This document shows, one piece after another, positions 1-7,113 of a DNA stretch of 12,908 nt. Source of the stretch: Alphaproteobacteria bacterium. GTDB taxonomy: Bacteria; Pseudomonadota; Alphaproteobacteria; Sneathiellales; Sneathiellaceae. Positions within the stretch are counted from its first letter, which is position 1. Every line of letters starts with the position of its first letter. The position numbers were made by a program, and so were the translations under genes. The stretch spans positions 1 through 12,908 of the forward strand of contig SBHH01000141.1 in assembly GCA_006226265.1 (NCBI GenBank), given 5' to 3'. The notes under the pieces were generated by a model. It was not told the DNA's origin and did not search any database. It saw only the letters and a program-made list of their open reading frames with translations.

Positions 1-509
1 TGGGGAATTCCGGCGGTAATAAAATATACTCTTTCGGCCTTCGCCGCCAGTCTCTGGTGCAGCCGCCCGGCGCAATCGCGAAATTCACGGGCGAGGGCAT
101 TGTCGGGCACGATGCCTTGCCCGACCTCGTTGGAGACGAAAATAACCGGTCCTTTTAGCTCATCGAGTATGGCGAGAAGCCGGTCAAATTCCGCCATGAT
201 ATCCGATCCGCGCCCCATCAGGTTGCCAAGCCAGAGGGTCAGGCAGTCAACGAGGATGATATTATTTTCCAAGGAATGTTTTTGCAGCATGGTCGCAAGA
301 TCGATCGGTTCCTCGACCGTTGTCCAGTCCGGCCCGCGATCCTGCTGGTGGCGCTGGATGCGGGTTTCCATTTCCGCATCGTAAGCCTCGGCGGTCGCGA
401 GATAGACTTTGGGAAGACCGCTTTCACGCGCGAGATTCTCGGCAAAATGGCTCTTGCCGGAGCGCGCGCCGCCAAGGACGAGGGTGATTTTGGGAAGGCT
501 ATCGCTCAT
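1..509 (-). CDS. cobU: Bifunctional adenosylcobinamide kinase / adenosylcobinamide-phosphate guanylyltransferase, C-terminus cut by window edge
   Basis: This enzyme phosphorylates adenosylcobinamide and then transfers GMP to give adenosylcobinamide-GDP, the activated precursor for nucleotide-loop assembly (cytoplasmic). The 169 visible residues start MSDSLPKITLVLGGARSGKS, with a P-loop GGARSGKS at residues 13-20. A conserved RIQRHQQDR stretch (50-58) holds His54, at the position of the guanylylated histidine of Salmonella CobU. VDCLTLWLGNL (87-97) and VSNEVGQGIVP (125-135) are also family signatures. The frame is open to the window edge after AGIP; the family is usually about 170-180 residues, so only a few residues are missing. 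The ATG lies 2 nt after the cobB stop, and GGGA in the cobB tail can serve as ribosome binding site. It is the third visible gene of the cobA-cobB-cobU operon. The name cobP is used for the same family. Confidence 0.95.
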   Translation of the reverse strand, partial: MSDSLPKITLVLGGARSGKSHFAENLARESGLPKVYLATAEAYDAEMETRIQRHQQDRGPDWTTVEEPIDLATMLQKHSLENNIILVDCLTLWLGNLMGRGSDIMAEFDRLLAILDELKGPVIFVSNEVGQGIVPDNALAREFRDCAGRLHQRLAAKAERVYFITAGIP

Positions 510-511
510 TT

Positions 512-1822
512 TCACATCCCGTCGATCAGATGAATGAAGGAGCCCGCGATCCGTCTCTCAATCGCGCCGGTGAGGCCGAGTGGCGCGCCTGTTGCATCCT
601 CAATCTCGAAAAGCGGTGTCGTGGCCTCGTTGCTCACAAGGCTCGCGTAATGAAATTCATGCGCGGCGAAGCGGGCATCTTTATTCCCGAGAATGCAATT
701 TTGGGTGAGTCGCGCCTTGCGATAGCCGAGATGTCGTTTCGGCGCGGCGAAGGATGTCGTGACGGGGAGAAGGTTCAGCATCTCATGCGTCGCGCCGTCC
801 CGGTCCGTGAGACTGCGGCCAAGCGCCATGAAGCCGCCGCATTCGCCATAAATAACTTTGTCCGATGTGGCGGTTTTCTGCATTCCTGCCTTGAACTTTG
901 TGGCAGAGGCGAGCTTTCCGGCATAAAGCTCGGGATATCCGCCTGGAAGAAAGATGGCGTCGGCCTCCGGCGCGGGCGCCTCATCGGCAAGTGGGGAGAA
1001 GAAGGAAAGCGTCGCTCCTTGCCTGCGCCAGCTCGCCATAAGATGCGGATAGAGAAAGGCGAAGGCGTCATCCTCCGCAATCGCGATATGTTGTCCGAGC
1101 GGGGCGAGGCCGCCCCCGCGTGTCTCCGGAAGATCGGCGGGTCTTGCAAGACCTGCGATCTGTTCAAGGTCCGCATGGGCCGCGACATGGGTGGCGGCGG
1201 CCTCCAGAAAGACTTCAATATCCTGCCGCTCCCGCGCCTGTTGGAGGCCGAGATGCCGGTGTTCGAGTTGGAGGGCGGGATTGAGCGGGATCGCACCCAG
1301 CATGGGAATGCCCGCCTTTGCCGCCGCTTGCTTCAGCATCTCCACATGGCCGCCGCCGCCCACCCGATTGAAGAGGACGCCTGCGAGCCGAAGATCGGGG
1401 CGGTGCCGGTCGAAGCCTTCGAGAAGCGCGGCAACGCTCGCCCCTTGCCCCTTCGCATCGACAATCAGGAGGACGGGGAGGGACCAGCGGCTCGCAAGAT
1501 CGGCGGTCGAGCCGGTTCCGTCGCGCGCGCCATCGAAAAGGCCCATGACCCCCTCGCCGATGATGAGATCGGCATCATCAGAGACATCGCGGAGGACGGC
1601 GGTTTGGCTTTCCTCCCGCATCGCCCAGGGATCGAGGTTGAAGCAGGGCCGCCCGCTCGCGGCGGCATGAAAGGCGGGATCGATATAGTCCGGCCCCGCC
1701 TTGAAAGAGGCCATTCGTCGCCCGGAATTCCTGAAGGCGCGGAGCAGCGCGAGCGTAAGGACGGTCTTGCCGGAATTGGAGGCGGGCGCCGCAATCACGA
1801 GGGCAGGGGCCGTCTCTGGCAT
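512..1822 (-). CDS. cobB: (Hydrogeno)cobyrinic acid a,c-diamide synthase
   Basis: CobB/CbiA uses ATP and glutamine to amidate the a and c acetate side chains of (hydrogeno)cobyrinic acid. The protein is 436 aa, a normal family length. The N-terminal half is a dethiobiotin-synthetase-like ATPase domain with P-loop APASNSGKT (12-20), the KAGPDYIDP substrate loop (41-49) and GVMGLFDG (91-98). The C-terminal half is a class I glutamine amidotransferase with FLPGGYPELY (291-300), nucleophile Cys328 in YGECGG, and the AHEFHYAS histidine motif (387-394). The start ATG overlaps the cobA stop by one base (TGATG), with GGAAGA three bases upstream, so the two are translationally coupled. Whether the substrate is cobyrinic acid (CbiA, cobalt present) or hydrogenobyrinic acid (CobB) cannot be read from the sequence; context favours the cobalt form. 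Confidence 0.96.
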   Translation of the reverse strand: MPETAPALVIAAPASNSGKTVLTLALLRAFRNSGRRMASFKAGPDYIDPAFHAAASGRPCFNLDPWAMREESQTAVLRDVSDDADLIIGEGVMGLFDGARDGTGSTADLASRWSLPVLLIVDAKGQGASVAALLEGFDRHRPDLRLAGVLFNRVGGGGHVEMLKQAAAKAGIPMLGAIPLNPALQLEHRHLGLQQARERQDIEVFLEAAATHVAAHADLEQIAGLARPADLPETRGGGLAPLGQHIAIAEDDAFAFLYPHLMASWRRQGATLSFFSPLADEAPAPEADAIFLPGGYPELYAGKLASATKFKAGMQKTATSDKVIYGECGGFMALGRSLTDRDGATHEMLNLLPVTTSFAAPKRHLGYRKARLTQNCILGNKDARFAAHEFHYASLVSNEATTPLFEIEDATGAPLGLTGAIERRIAGSFIHLIDGM

Positions 1823-2628
1823 CAGTCTTCCGCCGCCTGTTGGCCCGCCAGAAAGCGGCCGTACCAGTCGAGGGTTTCCTGATATTGGACAACCTCCCCG
1901 ATCACAACAAGCGCCGGGGGCTTGAGGCCGCTTTGCTCGGTCTTCTCGGCAATATGCTCAAGATCGCTCACCAGAACTTTTTGCTCCTCCGTCGTTGCCT
2001 TGAAGACAACGGCGACGGGCTCGTCTTTCGCGCGGCCAAAGCCGATCAGATGCCTGGTGATGGTCGCGAGATGCTTGACCGCCATATAGAGCACGATGAC
2101 CGGCGATCCCTTGGCGAGATGCTCCCAGTTCATATTAGGGACCTCGCCGGTCGCATCATGGCCGGTAAGGAAGGTGACGGCGGAATTCGTCTCCCGATGG
2201 GTGAGCGGTATACCCGCGAAGGCAAGGCCGCCGACACCTGACGAGATGCCCGGAATGACGCGGAAAGGAACGCCATGCGCCGCGAGGGTCAATGCTTCCT
2301 CTCCCCCCCGGCCGAAGATATAGGGGTCGCCACCTTTAAGGCGGAGAACCTTCTTCCCTTCTTTTGCCAGGGCAATCAGCCGTTCGGTGATGTCGGTCTG
2401 CTTCGGCGATGGCTTGCCGCCCCGTTTCCCGGCATATTCAAGGATGGTATCCGGCCCGGTCAGCGCGAGAATATCCTTCCCTACCAGTGCATCATAGACC
2501 AGCACATCGGCCTGGTGGAGCGCTTCGTAGGCATAGAGAGTCAGCAAGCCGGCATCGCCGGGACCTGCGCCCACCAGCCAGACGGAGCCCGGCTCGAACG
2601 CCGGCATTTTGCGTGTAATATCTTTCAT
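1822..2628 (-). CDS. cobA: Uroporphyrinogen-III C-methyltransferase (SUMT)
   Basis: SUMT methylates uroporphyrinogen III twice (C2 and C7, SAM as donor) to give precorrin-2, the entry to B12, siroheme and related tetrapyrroles. The 268-aa protein is one tetrapyrrole-methylase domain: VGAGPGDAG (19-27) near the N-terminus and the SUMT signature RLKGGDPYIFGRGGEE (96-111). It has no N-terminal precorrin-2 dehydrogenase/ferrochelatase domain, so it is a stand-alone CobA and not a CysG-type fusion. The ATG at 2628 is preferred over Met8 because AGAGAGAA lies just upstream. It heads the minus-strand cobA-cobB-cobU operon and diverges from cbiD. A run of seven G (coding strand; 2303-2309) falls in the signature motif. 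Confidence 0.96.
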   Translation of the reverse strand: MKDITRKMPAFEPGSVWLVGAGPGDAGLLTLYAYEALHQADVLVYDALVGKDILALTGPDTILEYAGKRGGKPSPKQTDITERLIALAKEGKKVLRLKGGDPYIFGRGGEEALTLAAHGVPFRVIPGISSGVGGLAFAGIPLTHRETNSAVTFLTGHDATGEVPNMNWEHLAKGSPVIVLYMAVKHLATITRHLIGFGRAKDEPVAVVFKATTEEQKVLVSDLEHIAEKTEQSGLKPPALVVIGEVVQYQETLDWYGRFLAGQQAAED

Positions 2629-2647
2629 GGTTCTCTCTTTTACACAT

Positions 2648-2666
2648 CTAGGCCGATGACGCCTAG
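2648..2666. repeat. Inverted repeat, candidate operator
   Basis: CTAGGC (2648-2653) and its exact reverse complement GCCTAG (2661-2666) are separated by 7 bp. It sits in the cobA/cbiD divergent gap. The right arm overlaps the place where a -35 box would fall for the TATAAA at 2687-2692. That geometry would suit a repressor site shared by both directions. It could equally be a small hairpin in the cobA leader, or chance. I recognise no regulator family for it. Confidence 0.35.
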
Positions 2667-2686
2667 CTATCTGTTCCGTCGCCGCT

Positions 2687-2692
2687 TATAAA
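2687..2692 (+). promoter_or_regulatory. Candidate -10 box for cbiD
   Basis: TATAAA matches the sigma-70 -10 consensus at five of six positions. Transcription from it would start at about 2699-2700, the A of the cbiD ATG itself, so the mRNA would have no leader. The -35 candidate at 17-bp spacing (TAGCTA) matches TTGACA at only three positions. No Shine-Dalgarno sequence is visible before the cbiD ATG, which fits a leaderless start. Confidence 0.4.
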
Positions 2693-2699
2693 TGTTCCG

Positions 2700-3779
2700 A
2701 TGAAGGAAAAAAATGCAAAAGAGTTGCGCTATGGATGGACAACGGGGGCCTGTGCCACCGCCGCCACGAAGGCTGCGCTCACCGCATTTCTGGGCGGCGG
2801 TTTTCCCGATCCAGTGACCATCACGCTGCCGCGCGGACAAACCCCGTCATTTGCGCTGGCGAGCGAGGAAAAGGGCGGGGATTTCGCGCGGGCCAGCATC
2901 ATCAAGGATGCCGGGGACGATCCCGACGTCACCCATCTCGCCCGCATCATCGTGACGGTGCGAAAAAGCGCAAGGGGCATCCATTTCCGCGCGGGCAAAG
3001 GCGTCGGTACAGTGACGCGCGAAGGCCTGCCCATCCCGGTGGGGGAGCCTGCCATCAATCCTATCCCGCGCGAGATGATGATGGGCGTGGTGGCAGAGGT
3101 GACTGCCGCCTTCAATGCGCCCGCAGATATCGAGATTGAAGTCGGCATCGAAAACGGCGCGGAGCTTGCCCGTCATACCATGAACGGCCGCCTTGGCATT
3201 CTGGGCGGACTTTCCATTTTAGGCACCACGGGGATTGTTGTGCCCTATAGCTGTGCCTCCTGGATCGCGTCGATCCATCGGGGGGTGGATGTGGCGCGTG
3301 CGGCCGGCGAAGCGCATCTCGCCGCCAGCACAGGCTCGACCTCCGAAAAGGCGGTGGCTGCGCTTTATGATCTCTCCGAAGTTGCGCTCCTCGATATGGG
3401 GGATTTTGCGGGCGGCGTCCTCAAATATATCCGTAAATGCCCGGTGGAGCGTCTTTCCATTGCGGGCGGTTTCGCCAAGATCACCAAGCTCGCGCAAGGC
3501 AGCATGGATCTTCATTCGGGCCGGAGCGAGGTGGATTTTACCTGGCTTGCAGAGCGCCTTATGGAGCTTGGTGCGGAGGAGACGTTGATCGAAAATGCGC
3601 GCGCCGCCAATACGGCGATGCAGGTGCTGACAGAGGCAAGCGCCGCGAATATCCCGCTTGCCGATCTCGTTGCGGAAAAGGCGCGCGCTGTCGCGCAGGA
3701 TATTGCGGGACCCGAGACGCGCATCGAGGTTCTCGTTTACAGCCGGGCGGGAGAGCTTACGGGGCGGTCCCATGGTTAA
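2700..3779 (+). CDS. cbiD: Cobalt-precorrin-5B C1-methyltransferase
   Basis: CbiD carries out C1 methylation of the ring after acetaldehyde loss, using SAM, in the oxygen-independent pathway; aerobic producers use the unrelated CobF for C1. The 359-aa protein has the family's N-terminal signature YGWTTGACATAATKAA (11-26), IKDAGDDPDVTH (68-79), the Gly-rich GRLGILGGLSILGTTGIVVP (163-182) and LHSGRSEVDF (271-280). Length is normal. The ATG has no visible Shine-Dalgarno, but no other start fits because the signature begins at residue 11. It starts back-to-back with cobA and its last 8 nt overlap cobK, so the two are coupled. CbiD here, together with CbiG and CbiX in the operon downstream, is a main argument for the early-cobalt route. 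Confidence 0.95.
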   Translation: MKEKNAKELRYGWTTGACATAATKAALTAFLGGGFPDPVTITLPRGQTPSFALASEEKGGDFARASIIKDAGDDPDVTHLARIIVTVRKSARGIHFRAGKGVGTVTREGLPIPVGEPAINPIPREMMMGVVAEVTAAFNAPADIEIEVGIENGAELARHTMNGRLGILGGLSILGTTGIVVPYSCASWIASIHRGVDVARAAGEAHLAASTGSTSEKAVAALYDLSEVALLDMGDFAGGVLKYIRKCPVERLSIAGGFAKITKLAQGSMDLHSGRSEVDFTWLAERLMELGAEETLIENARAANTAMQVLTEASAANIPLADLVAEKARAVAQDIAGPETRIEVLVYSRAGELTGRSHG

Positions 3780-4509
3780 GCGCGAGACCATCCTTCTGAT
3801 CGGCGGCACGCATGAGGCCGTCGCGCTCAACGCGGCCTTGTCGGAAAAAAAAGGCATTCGCCTTATCACTTCCCTCGCCGGACGGACATCCGCGCCCGTG
3901 AAACTGAAGGGGGAGGTTCTAATGGGCGGCTTTGGTGGCCTCGACGGTTTTGACCGCCTTCTTCGTGCTGAGGAAATAACTCGCGTGATTGATGCGAGCC
4001 ATCCTTTCGCCGCGCGCATCACGGAAACCGCCTTCACTTGTGCCAGATCGGCGGGCATTCCCTATCTCCGGCTTTGCCGTCCGGCCTGGGTTGAGCAGCC
4101 GGATGACCAATGGATCAGGGCTGGAAACCTTGCCGATGCTGCAGGAAAAATCGGCTTCCATAAGCGTATTTTCCTTACCATCGGACGGCAGGAACTGGCG
4201 GCGTTCGAGGGGGCAACGGATAAATTCTTACTTGTCCGGTCCATCGAGAAAGGCGATTTCACACCCGAAAAATCCGAAGTGGCCTTCCTGCAGGCACGCG
4301 GGCCTTTTTCCGTTGACGATGAAATCGCCCTGATGACAGAGCATAGGATCGACCTGCTGGTCAGCAAGAACAGCGGCGGCGCAGCGACCTATGCGAAGAT
4401 CGAAGCCGCGCGGCGCCTAAAGCTGCCCGTCCTGATGATTGACCGGCCCCAGGAGCCATCTGCGGATACTTACGCTTCCGTCAAAGAGCTTCTCGCCGCG
4501 CTTACATAA
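3772..4509 (+). CDS. cobK: (Cobalt-)precorrin-6A reductase
   Basis: CobK/CbiJ reduces (cobalt-)precorrin-6A to 6B with a nicotinamide nucleotide. Taking ATG at 3772 gives 245 aa, the usual family size. It shows an N-terminal dinucleotide-binding start ILLIGGTHEA (7-16), the conserved VIDASHPFA (72-80) and the C-terminal SKNSGG (198-203). The reading frame is open further upstream (to 3658), but that part lies inside cbiD and does not look like this family; GGGGCGG ahead of 3772 and the 8-nt overlap with cbiD support the start chosen. An A8 run at 3845-3852 codes Glu25-Lys26-Lys27. The gene converges with cobM, with only 7 nt between stop codons. CobK and CbiJ cannot be told apart by eye, so the symbol does not imply an aerobic pathway. 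Confidence 0.94.
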   Translation: MVKRETILLIGGTHEAVALNAALSEKKGIRLITSLAGRTSAPVKLKGEVLMGGFGGLDGFDRLLRAEEITRVIDASHPFAARITETAFTCARSAGIPYLRLCRPAWVEQPDDQWIRAGNLADAAGKIGFHKRIFLTIGRQELAAFEGATDKFLLVRSIEKGDFTPEKSEVAFLQARGPFSVDDEIALMTEHRIDLLVSKNSGGAATYAKIEAARRLKLPVLMIDRPQEPSADTYASVKELLAALT

Positions 4510-4515
4510 TCGCGG
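4496..4515. repeat. GC inverted repeat at the cobK/cobM convergent junction
   Basis: CCGCG (4496-4500) and CGCGG (4511-4515) flank a 10-nt spacer that contains the cobK stop codon. This is the only hairpin-like structure between the two converging operons. The stem is short and no T-run follows on either strand, so a role as a bidirectional terminator is possible but weakly supported. Confidence 0.2.
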
Positions 4516-4516
4516 T

Positions 4517-5281
4517 TCAGGCTTTGCGTTTCGGACGGAGTACATGCACATGATCCGCATGATAAAGCGCGCTGTCGCGATATTCCTTTGCCTCCAGCAC
4601 GCGGCCGACGATGATAAGGGCTGTTCGGGTGATCTTCTCTGTGCGGACCTTTTCCCGGATATCGGCGAGGGTGCCCCGGATAATTGTCTCGTCCGGCCAG
4701 CTTGCGCGGAAGACAACGGCGACCGGGCAATCCGAGCCGTAATGGGGAATAAGATCGGCAGTAACGGCGCGCAAATTCCGCACCGACAGATGAATGGCAA
4801 GGGTCGCGCCCGATTTGCCGAGGGTGTCGAGATCCTCGTTATTCGGCATCGCCGTCGCTTTCATCGAGGTGCGGGTCAGGATCACTGTCTGGCTTACCTC
4901 GGGCAGCGTGAACTCGGTTTTAAGTGTTGCCGCAACGGCGGCGAAGGCGGGCACGCCCGGCGTGATCACATAATCGATGCCGAGCTCGTCCAGGCGACGC
5001 ATCTGCTCCCCGATGGCACCATAAAGCGAGGGATCGCCCGAATGCAGCCGCGCGACATCGAGGCCCTTTTCATGGGCGGCCACCATCTCGGCGATGATGT
5101 CGTCGAGGGTCAGGGGCGCGGTGTCAATGATGCGTGCCTCCTTCGGCGCATGGGTCAGGATTTCCTCCGGCACCAGAGAGCCCGCATAAAGGCAGACGGG
5201 GCAGGCGGCAATCTGGTCGCGCCCGCGTAAAGTGATAAGATCGGCGGCACCCGGTCCGGCGCCGATAAAATAGACGGTCAT
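4517..5281 (-). CDS. cobM: (Cobalt-)precorrin-4 C11-methyltransferase
   Basis: CobM/CbiF methylates C11 of (cobalt-)precorrin-4 with SAM, giving precorrin-5 or cobalt-precorrin-5A. The protein is 254 aa, one tetrapyrrole-methylase domain, with VYFIGAGPGAADLITLRG at residues 3-20 and the CobM/CbiF signature RLHSGDPSLYGAIGEQ (78-93). The frame is open upstream to 5350, but the start at 5281 is chosen because the family begins at MTVYFIGAGPG and because this ATG forms an ATGA overlap with the cbiG-cobJ stop. It is the last gene of the six-gene minus-strand operon. Its product is the substrate of the CbiG domain encoded just upstream, so the gene order fits consecutive steps. Confidence 0.96.
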   Translation of the reverse strand: MTVYFIGAGPGAADLITLRGRDQIAACPVCLYAGSLVPEEILTHAPKEARIIDTAPLTLDDIIAEMVAAHEKGLDVARLHSGDPSLYGAIGEQMRRLDELGIDYVITPGVPAFAAVAATLKTEFTLPEVSQTVILTRTSMKATAMPNNEDLDTLGKSGATLAIHLSVRNLRAVTADLIPHYGSDCPVAVVFRASWPDETIIRGTLADIREKVRTEKITRTALIIVGRVLEAKEYRDSALYHADHVHVLRPKRKA

Positions 5282-7113
5282 TTCTCTGTTCCTGTTTTTG
5301 AGGTGCCGGGAAGATGCTTTCCGGCATAACCCCGCGGTGTATAGACCCATTCCTTCGCGCCGGACTGGCTTACCGTCCGGCGGCTCTCGCTCGATCCCAC
5401 CATGACGAGGGTGAGCATGTCGATCTGGTCTGGATCGAGATCCTGCAAATCAACAAAGCTGACATTCTCCGTCTCCCGGCCGAGGTTGCGGGCGATGATG
5501 ACGGGCGTGTCGGTGGGGCGGTGTTCAAGAAGAATTTTCTTCGCCGCATGAAGCTGCGTGCGCCGCTTCATCGAGACAGGATTATAAAAGGCGATGACGA
5601 AATCCCCTTCGGCGGCGGCGGTAATGCGCCGTTCGATCACTTCCCACGGGGTGAGAAGATCGGAGAGGGAAATCGTGCAGAAGTCATGGCCGAGCGGTGC
5701 GCCGCTCCGGGCGGCGGCGGCCTGCAGCGCGGAGATGCCGGGCGTCACTTCAATATCAAGGCGGCTCCAGGCGGGATTATCGCCCCGTTCGATCAGTTCA
5801 AAGACCAGCGTCGCCATGGCGTAAATGCCGATATCGCCCGACGAGATGAGCGCGACATTCTTCCCCTCCGCCGCGAGATCGAGGCTTGCGCGTACGCGCA
5901 GCTCTTCCTCGCCGAGGCCGAAGTCATGGCGCGTCTTGCCTGCGATGCTGTCGCCCAACAGATCGAGATAAAGCCCGTAGGCGACAAGATCGGTGGCCTC
6001 ATCGATCAGGCGGCTCGCCTCGGATGTGCGCCAGGCATCCTGTCCGGGACCGATGCCGATGACGGAAAGCTTCCCCTGCATCCGGCCAAGGTGGGCAGGG
6101 TCAAGCGGCGCGGGCGCTTCGGCAATCGCGAGGGTTGCGCGCTTCGATTTCTGCTTGGCAAGGATCAGGGCACCATCCGGGCCGACGCTTGCAAGCGCCG
6201 CCCCCTCCGAGACACCATGGCATCCGACTTCCCTGAACACGATATCGGACGGGGTTTGAAGGCGCGGGGTTTCGGCCTCCAGCGTTGCGGCCACGAAGAA
6301 GCGGGGCGCAAGGCCGAAATGCCGGGCAAGCGCATGAACCGCCGCCTCATCCGCTTTCACATCGATGGAGGCAACAACCCCGACGGAAAAGGGGCTTAAG
6401 TTCTGTTGGGCAAGCGACGCTTTCGCAAGGCCGATAAGCTCCGCCGCGTCCGCATTCCGCTCGCAGCCCGCGCCAATGGCGAGGGTCTTCGGATGATAGA
6501 CAAGCCGTCCCTTGTCGCCCGGCACGGCTTTTGTCGTCACGTCGATGGTAAGCGTACCATCCTCGGCAAAGGGAAGATCCGATTCCGCGAGCCATTCATG
6601 AACGCCGTTCAGAAAAATATGCTCACCTGCAAGAAGGCGGGCGGTGAAAGTCTTCATATCTTCGGGATTTGCGAGGGCGAGCCCGGCGGGCGGCTCATCC
6701 AGCGCGATATTGAAGCGAAGATCGCTCGCGGTCGTGACCGCCGCATGGCCCTTCAAATGCGCGGCGATTTCGCGCGCGAGCCGGTTCGCGCCATGATGAC
6801 CCCCCAGAAGCGGCACGGCGCTTGCGCCATCTTCGGCCAATGCGATGACCGGTGGCTCCCGCCGCTTGTCTTTCAGGGCGGGGGCGAGACAGCGGATCAG
6901 GATGGCAGAGGCGCAAAGGCCGATGATCGGTGCGCCGCTCCGGAAGAGCTCTTGCAAATGGGCGGCGGTTTGCGGAAAGGCAATATCCGGCTCCGTCACC
7001 CGGCCCTTGAGTCCATGGATGAGGGCTTCGGGATATGCTTCCTGCAGTTTTTCGGCCGTCTCCCGTCCGCTGTCGGACAGAAGTACAATGGCCATCGGCG
7101 GGGTCATTTCCAT
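5278..7113 (-). CDS. cobJ: CbiG-CobJ fusion: cobalt-precorrin-5A hydrolase + precorrin-3B C17-methyltransferase (ring contraction)
   Basis: This 611-aa protein joins two enzymes. Residues about 7-335 are CbiG-like: an N-terminal part with GLCASAILIRCLAPAL (65-80) and LLGGHHGAN (102-110), a middle region, then a CbiG_C/CobE-like part with AIGAGCERNADAAEL (212-226). Residues about 347-575 are a tetrapyrrole-methylase of CobJ/CbiH type, with SVIGIGPGQDAW (350-361), SSGDIGIYAMA (424-434), TPGISALQAAAARSGAPLGH (457-476) and IAFYNPVS (507-514). CobJ/CbiH methylates C17 and contracts the ring; CbiG opens the resulting lactone and releases acetaldehyde. There is no C-terminal Fe-S extension like that of Bacillus CbiH60. 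Start: ATG 7113 has AGGGGG 5 nt upstream; ATG 7107 (ATGA overlap with cobI) and the family-like MAIVLLSD start at 7095 are alternatives. The stop overlaps cobM by ATGA. Confidence 0.93.
   Translation of the reverse strand: MEMTPPMAIVLLSDSGRETAEKLQEAYPEALIHGLKGRVTEPDIAFPQTAAHLQELFRSGAPIIGLCASAILIRCLAPALKDKRREPPVIALAEDGASAVPLLGGHHGANRLAREIAAHLKGHAAVTTASDLRFNIALDEPPAGLALANPEDMKTFTARLLAGEHIFLNGVHEWLAESDLPFAEDGTLTIDVTTKAVPGDKGRLVYHPKTLAIGAGCERNADAAELIGLAKASLAQQNLSPFSVGVVASIDVKADEAAVHALARHFGLAPRFFVAATLEAETPRLQTPSDIVFREVGCHGVSEGAALASVGPDGALILAKQKSKRATLAIAEAPAPLDPAHLGRMQGKLSVIGIGPGQDAWRTSEASRLIDEATDLVAYGLYLDLLGDSIAGKTRHDFGLGEEELRVRASLDLAAEGKNVALISSGDIGIYAMATLVFELIERGDNPAWSRLDIEVTPGISALQAAAARSGAPLGHDFCTISLSDLLTPWEVIERRITAAAEGDFVIAFYNPVSMKRRTQLHAAKKILLEHRPTDTPVIIARNLGRETENVSFVDLQDLDPDQIDMLTLVMVGSSESRRTVSQSGAKEWVYTPRGYAGKHLPGTSKTGTEK

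Larger units (their letters stand above)
2629..2699. promoter_or_regulatory. Divergent promoter region between cobA and cbiD
   Basis: This is the only gap between the two back-to-back units cobA-cobB-cobU and cbiD-cobK, so both promoters must lie here or reach into the genes. Visible elements are the cobA ribosome binding site AGAGAGAA (minus strand, about 2631-2638), an inverted repeat at 2648-2666 and an AT-rich TTATAAAT at 2686-2693. No B12-riboswitch core is present, and 71 bp is too short for one. Confidence 0.5.

Noticed and set aside
530..1882. Plus-strand open frame of 450 codons opposite cobB
   Set aside because: It is a shadow frame of GC-rich coding DNA; the minus-strand frame carries complete CobB motifs, and the plus-strand translation shows no recognisable domain.
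3219..4058. Minus-strand open frame of 279 codons opposite cbiD and cobK
   Set aside because: It spans two well-supported plus-strand genes and resembles no protein family I know.
5282..5350. A 23-residue N-terminal extension of CobM
   Set aside because: The family starts at MTVYFIGAGPG; the extension overlaps the end of cobJ, and the ATGA overlap marks 5281.
5314..6399. Plus-strand open frame of 361 codons opposite cbiG-cobJ
   Set aside because: Shadow of the fusion gene; no domain or plausible start context.
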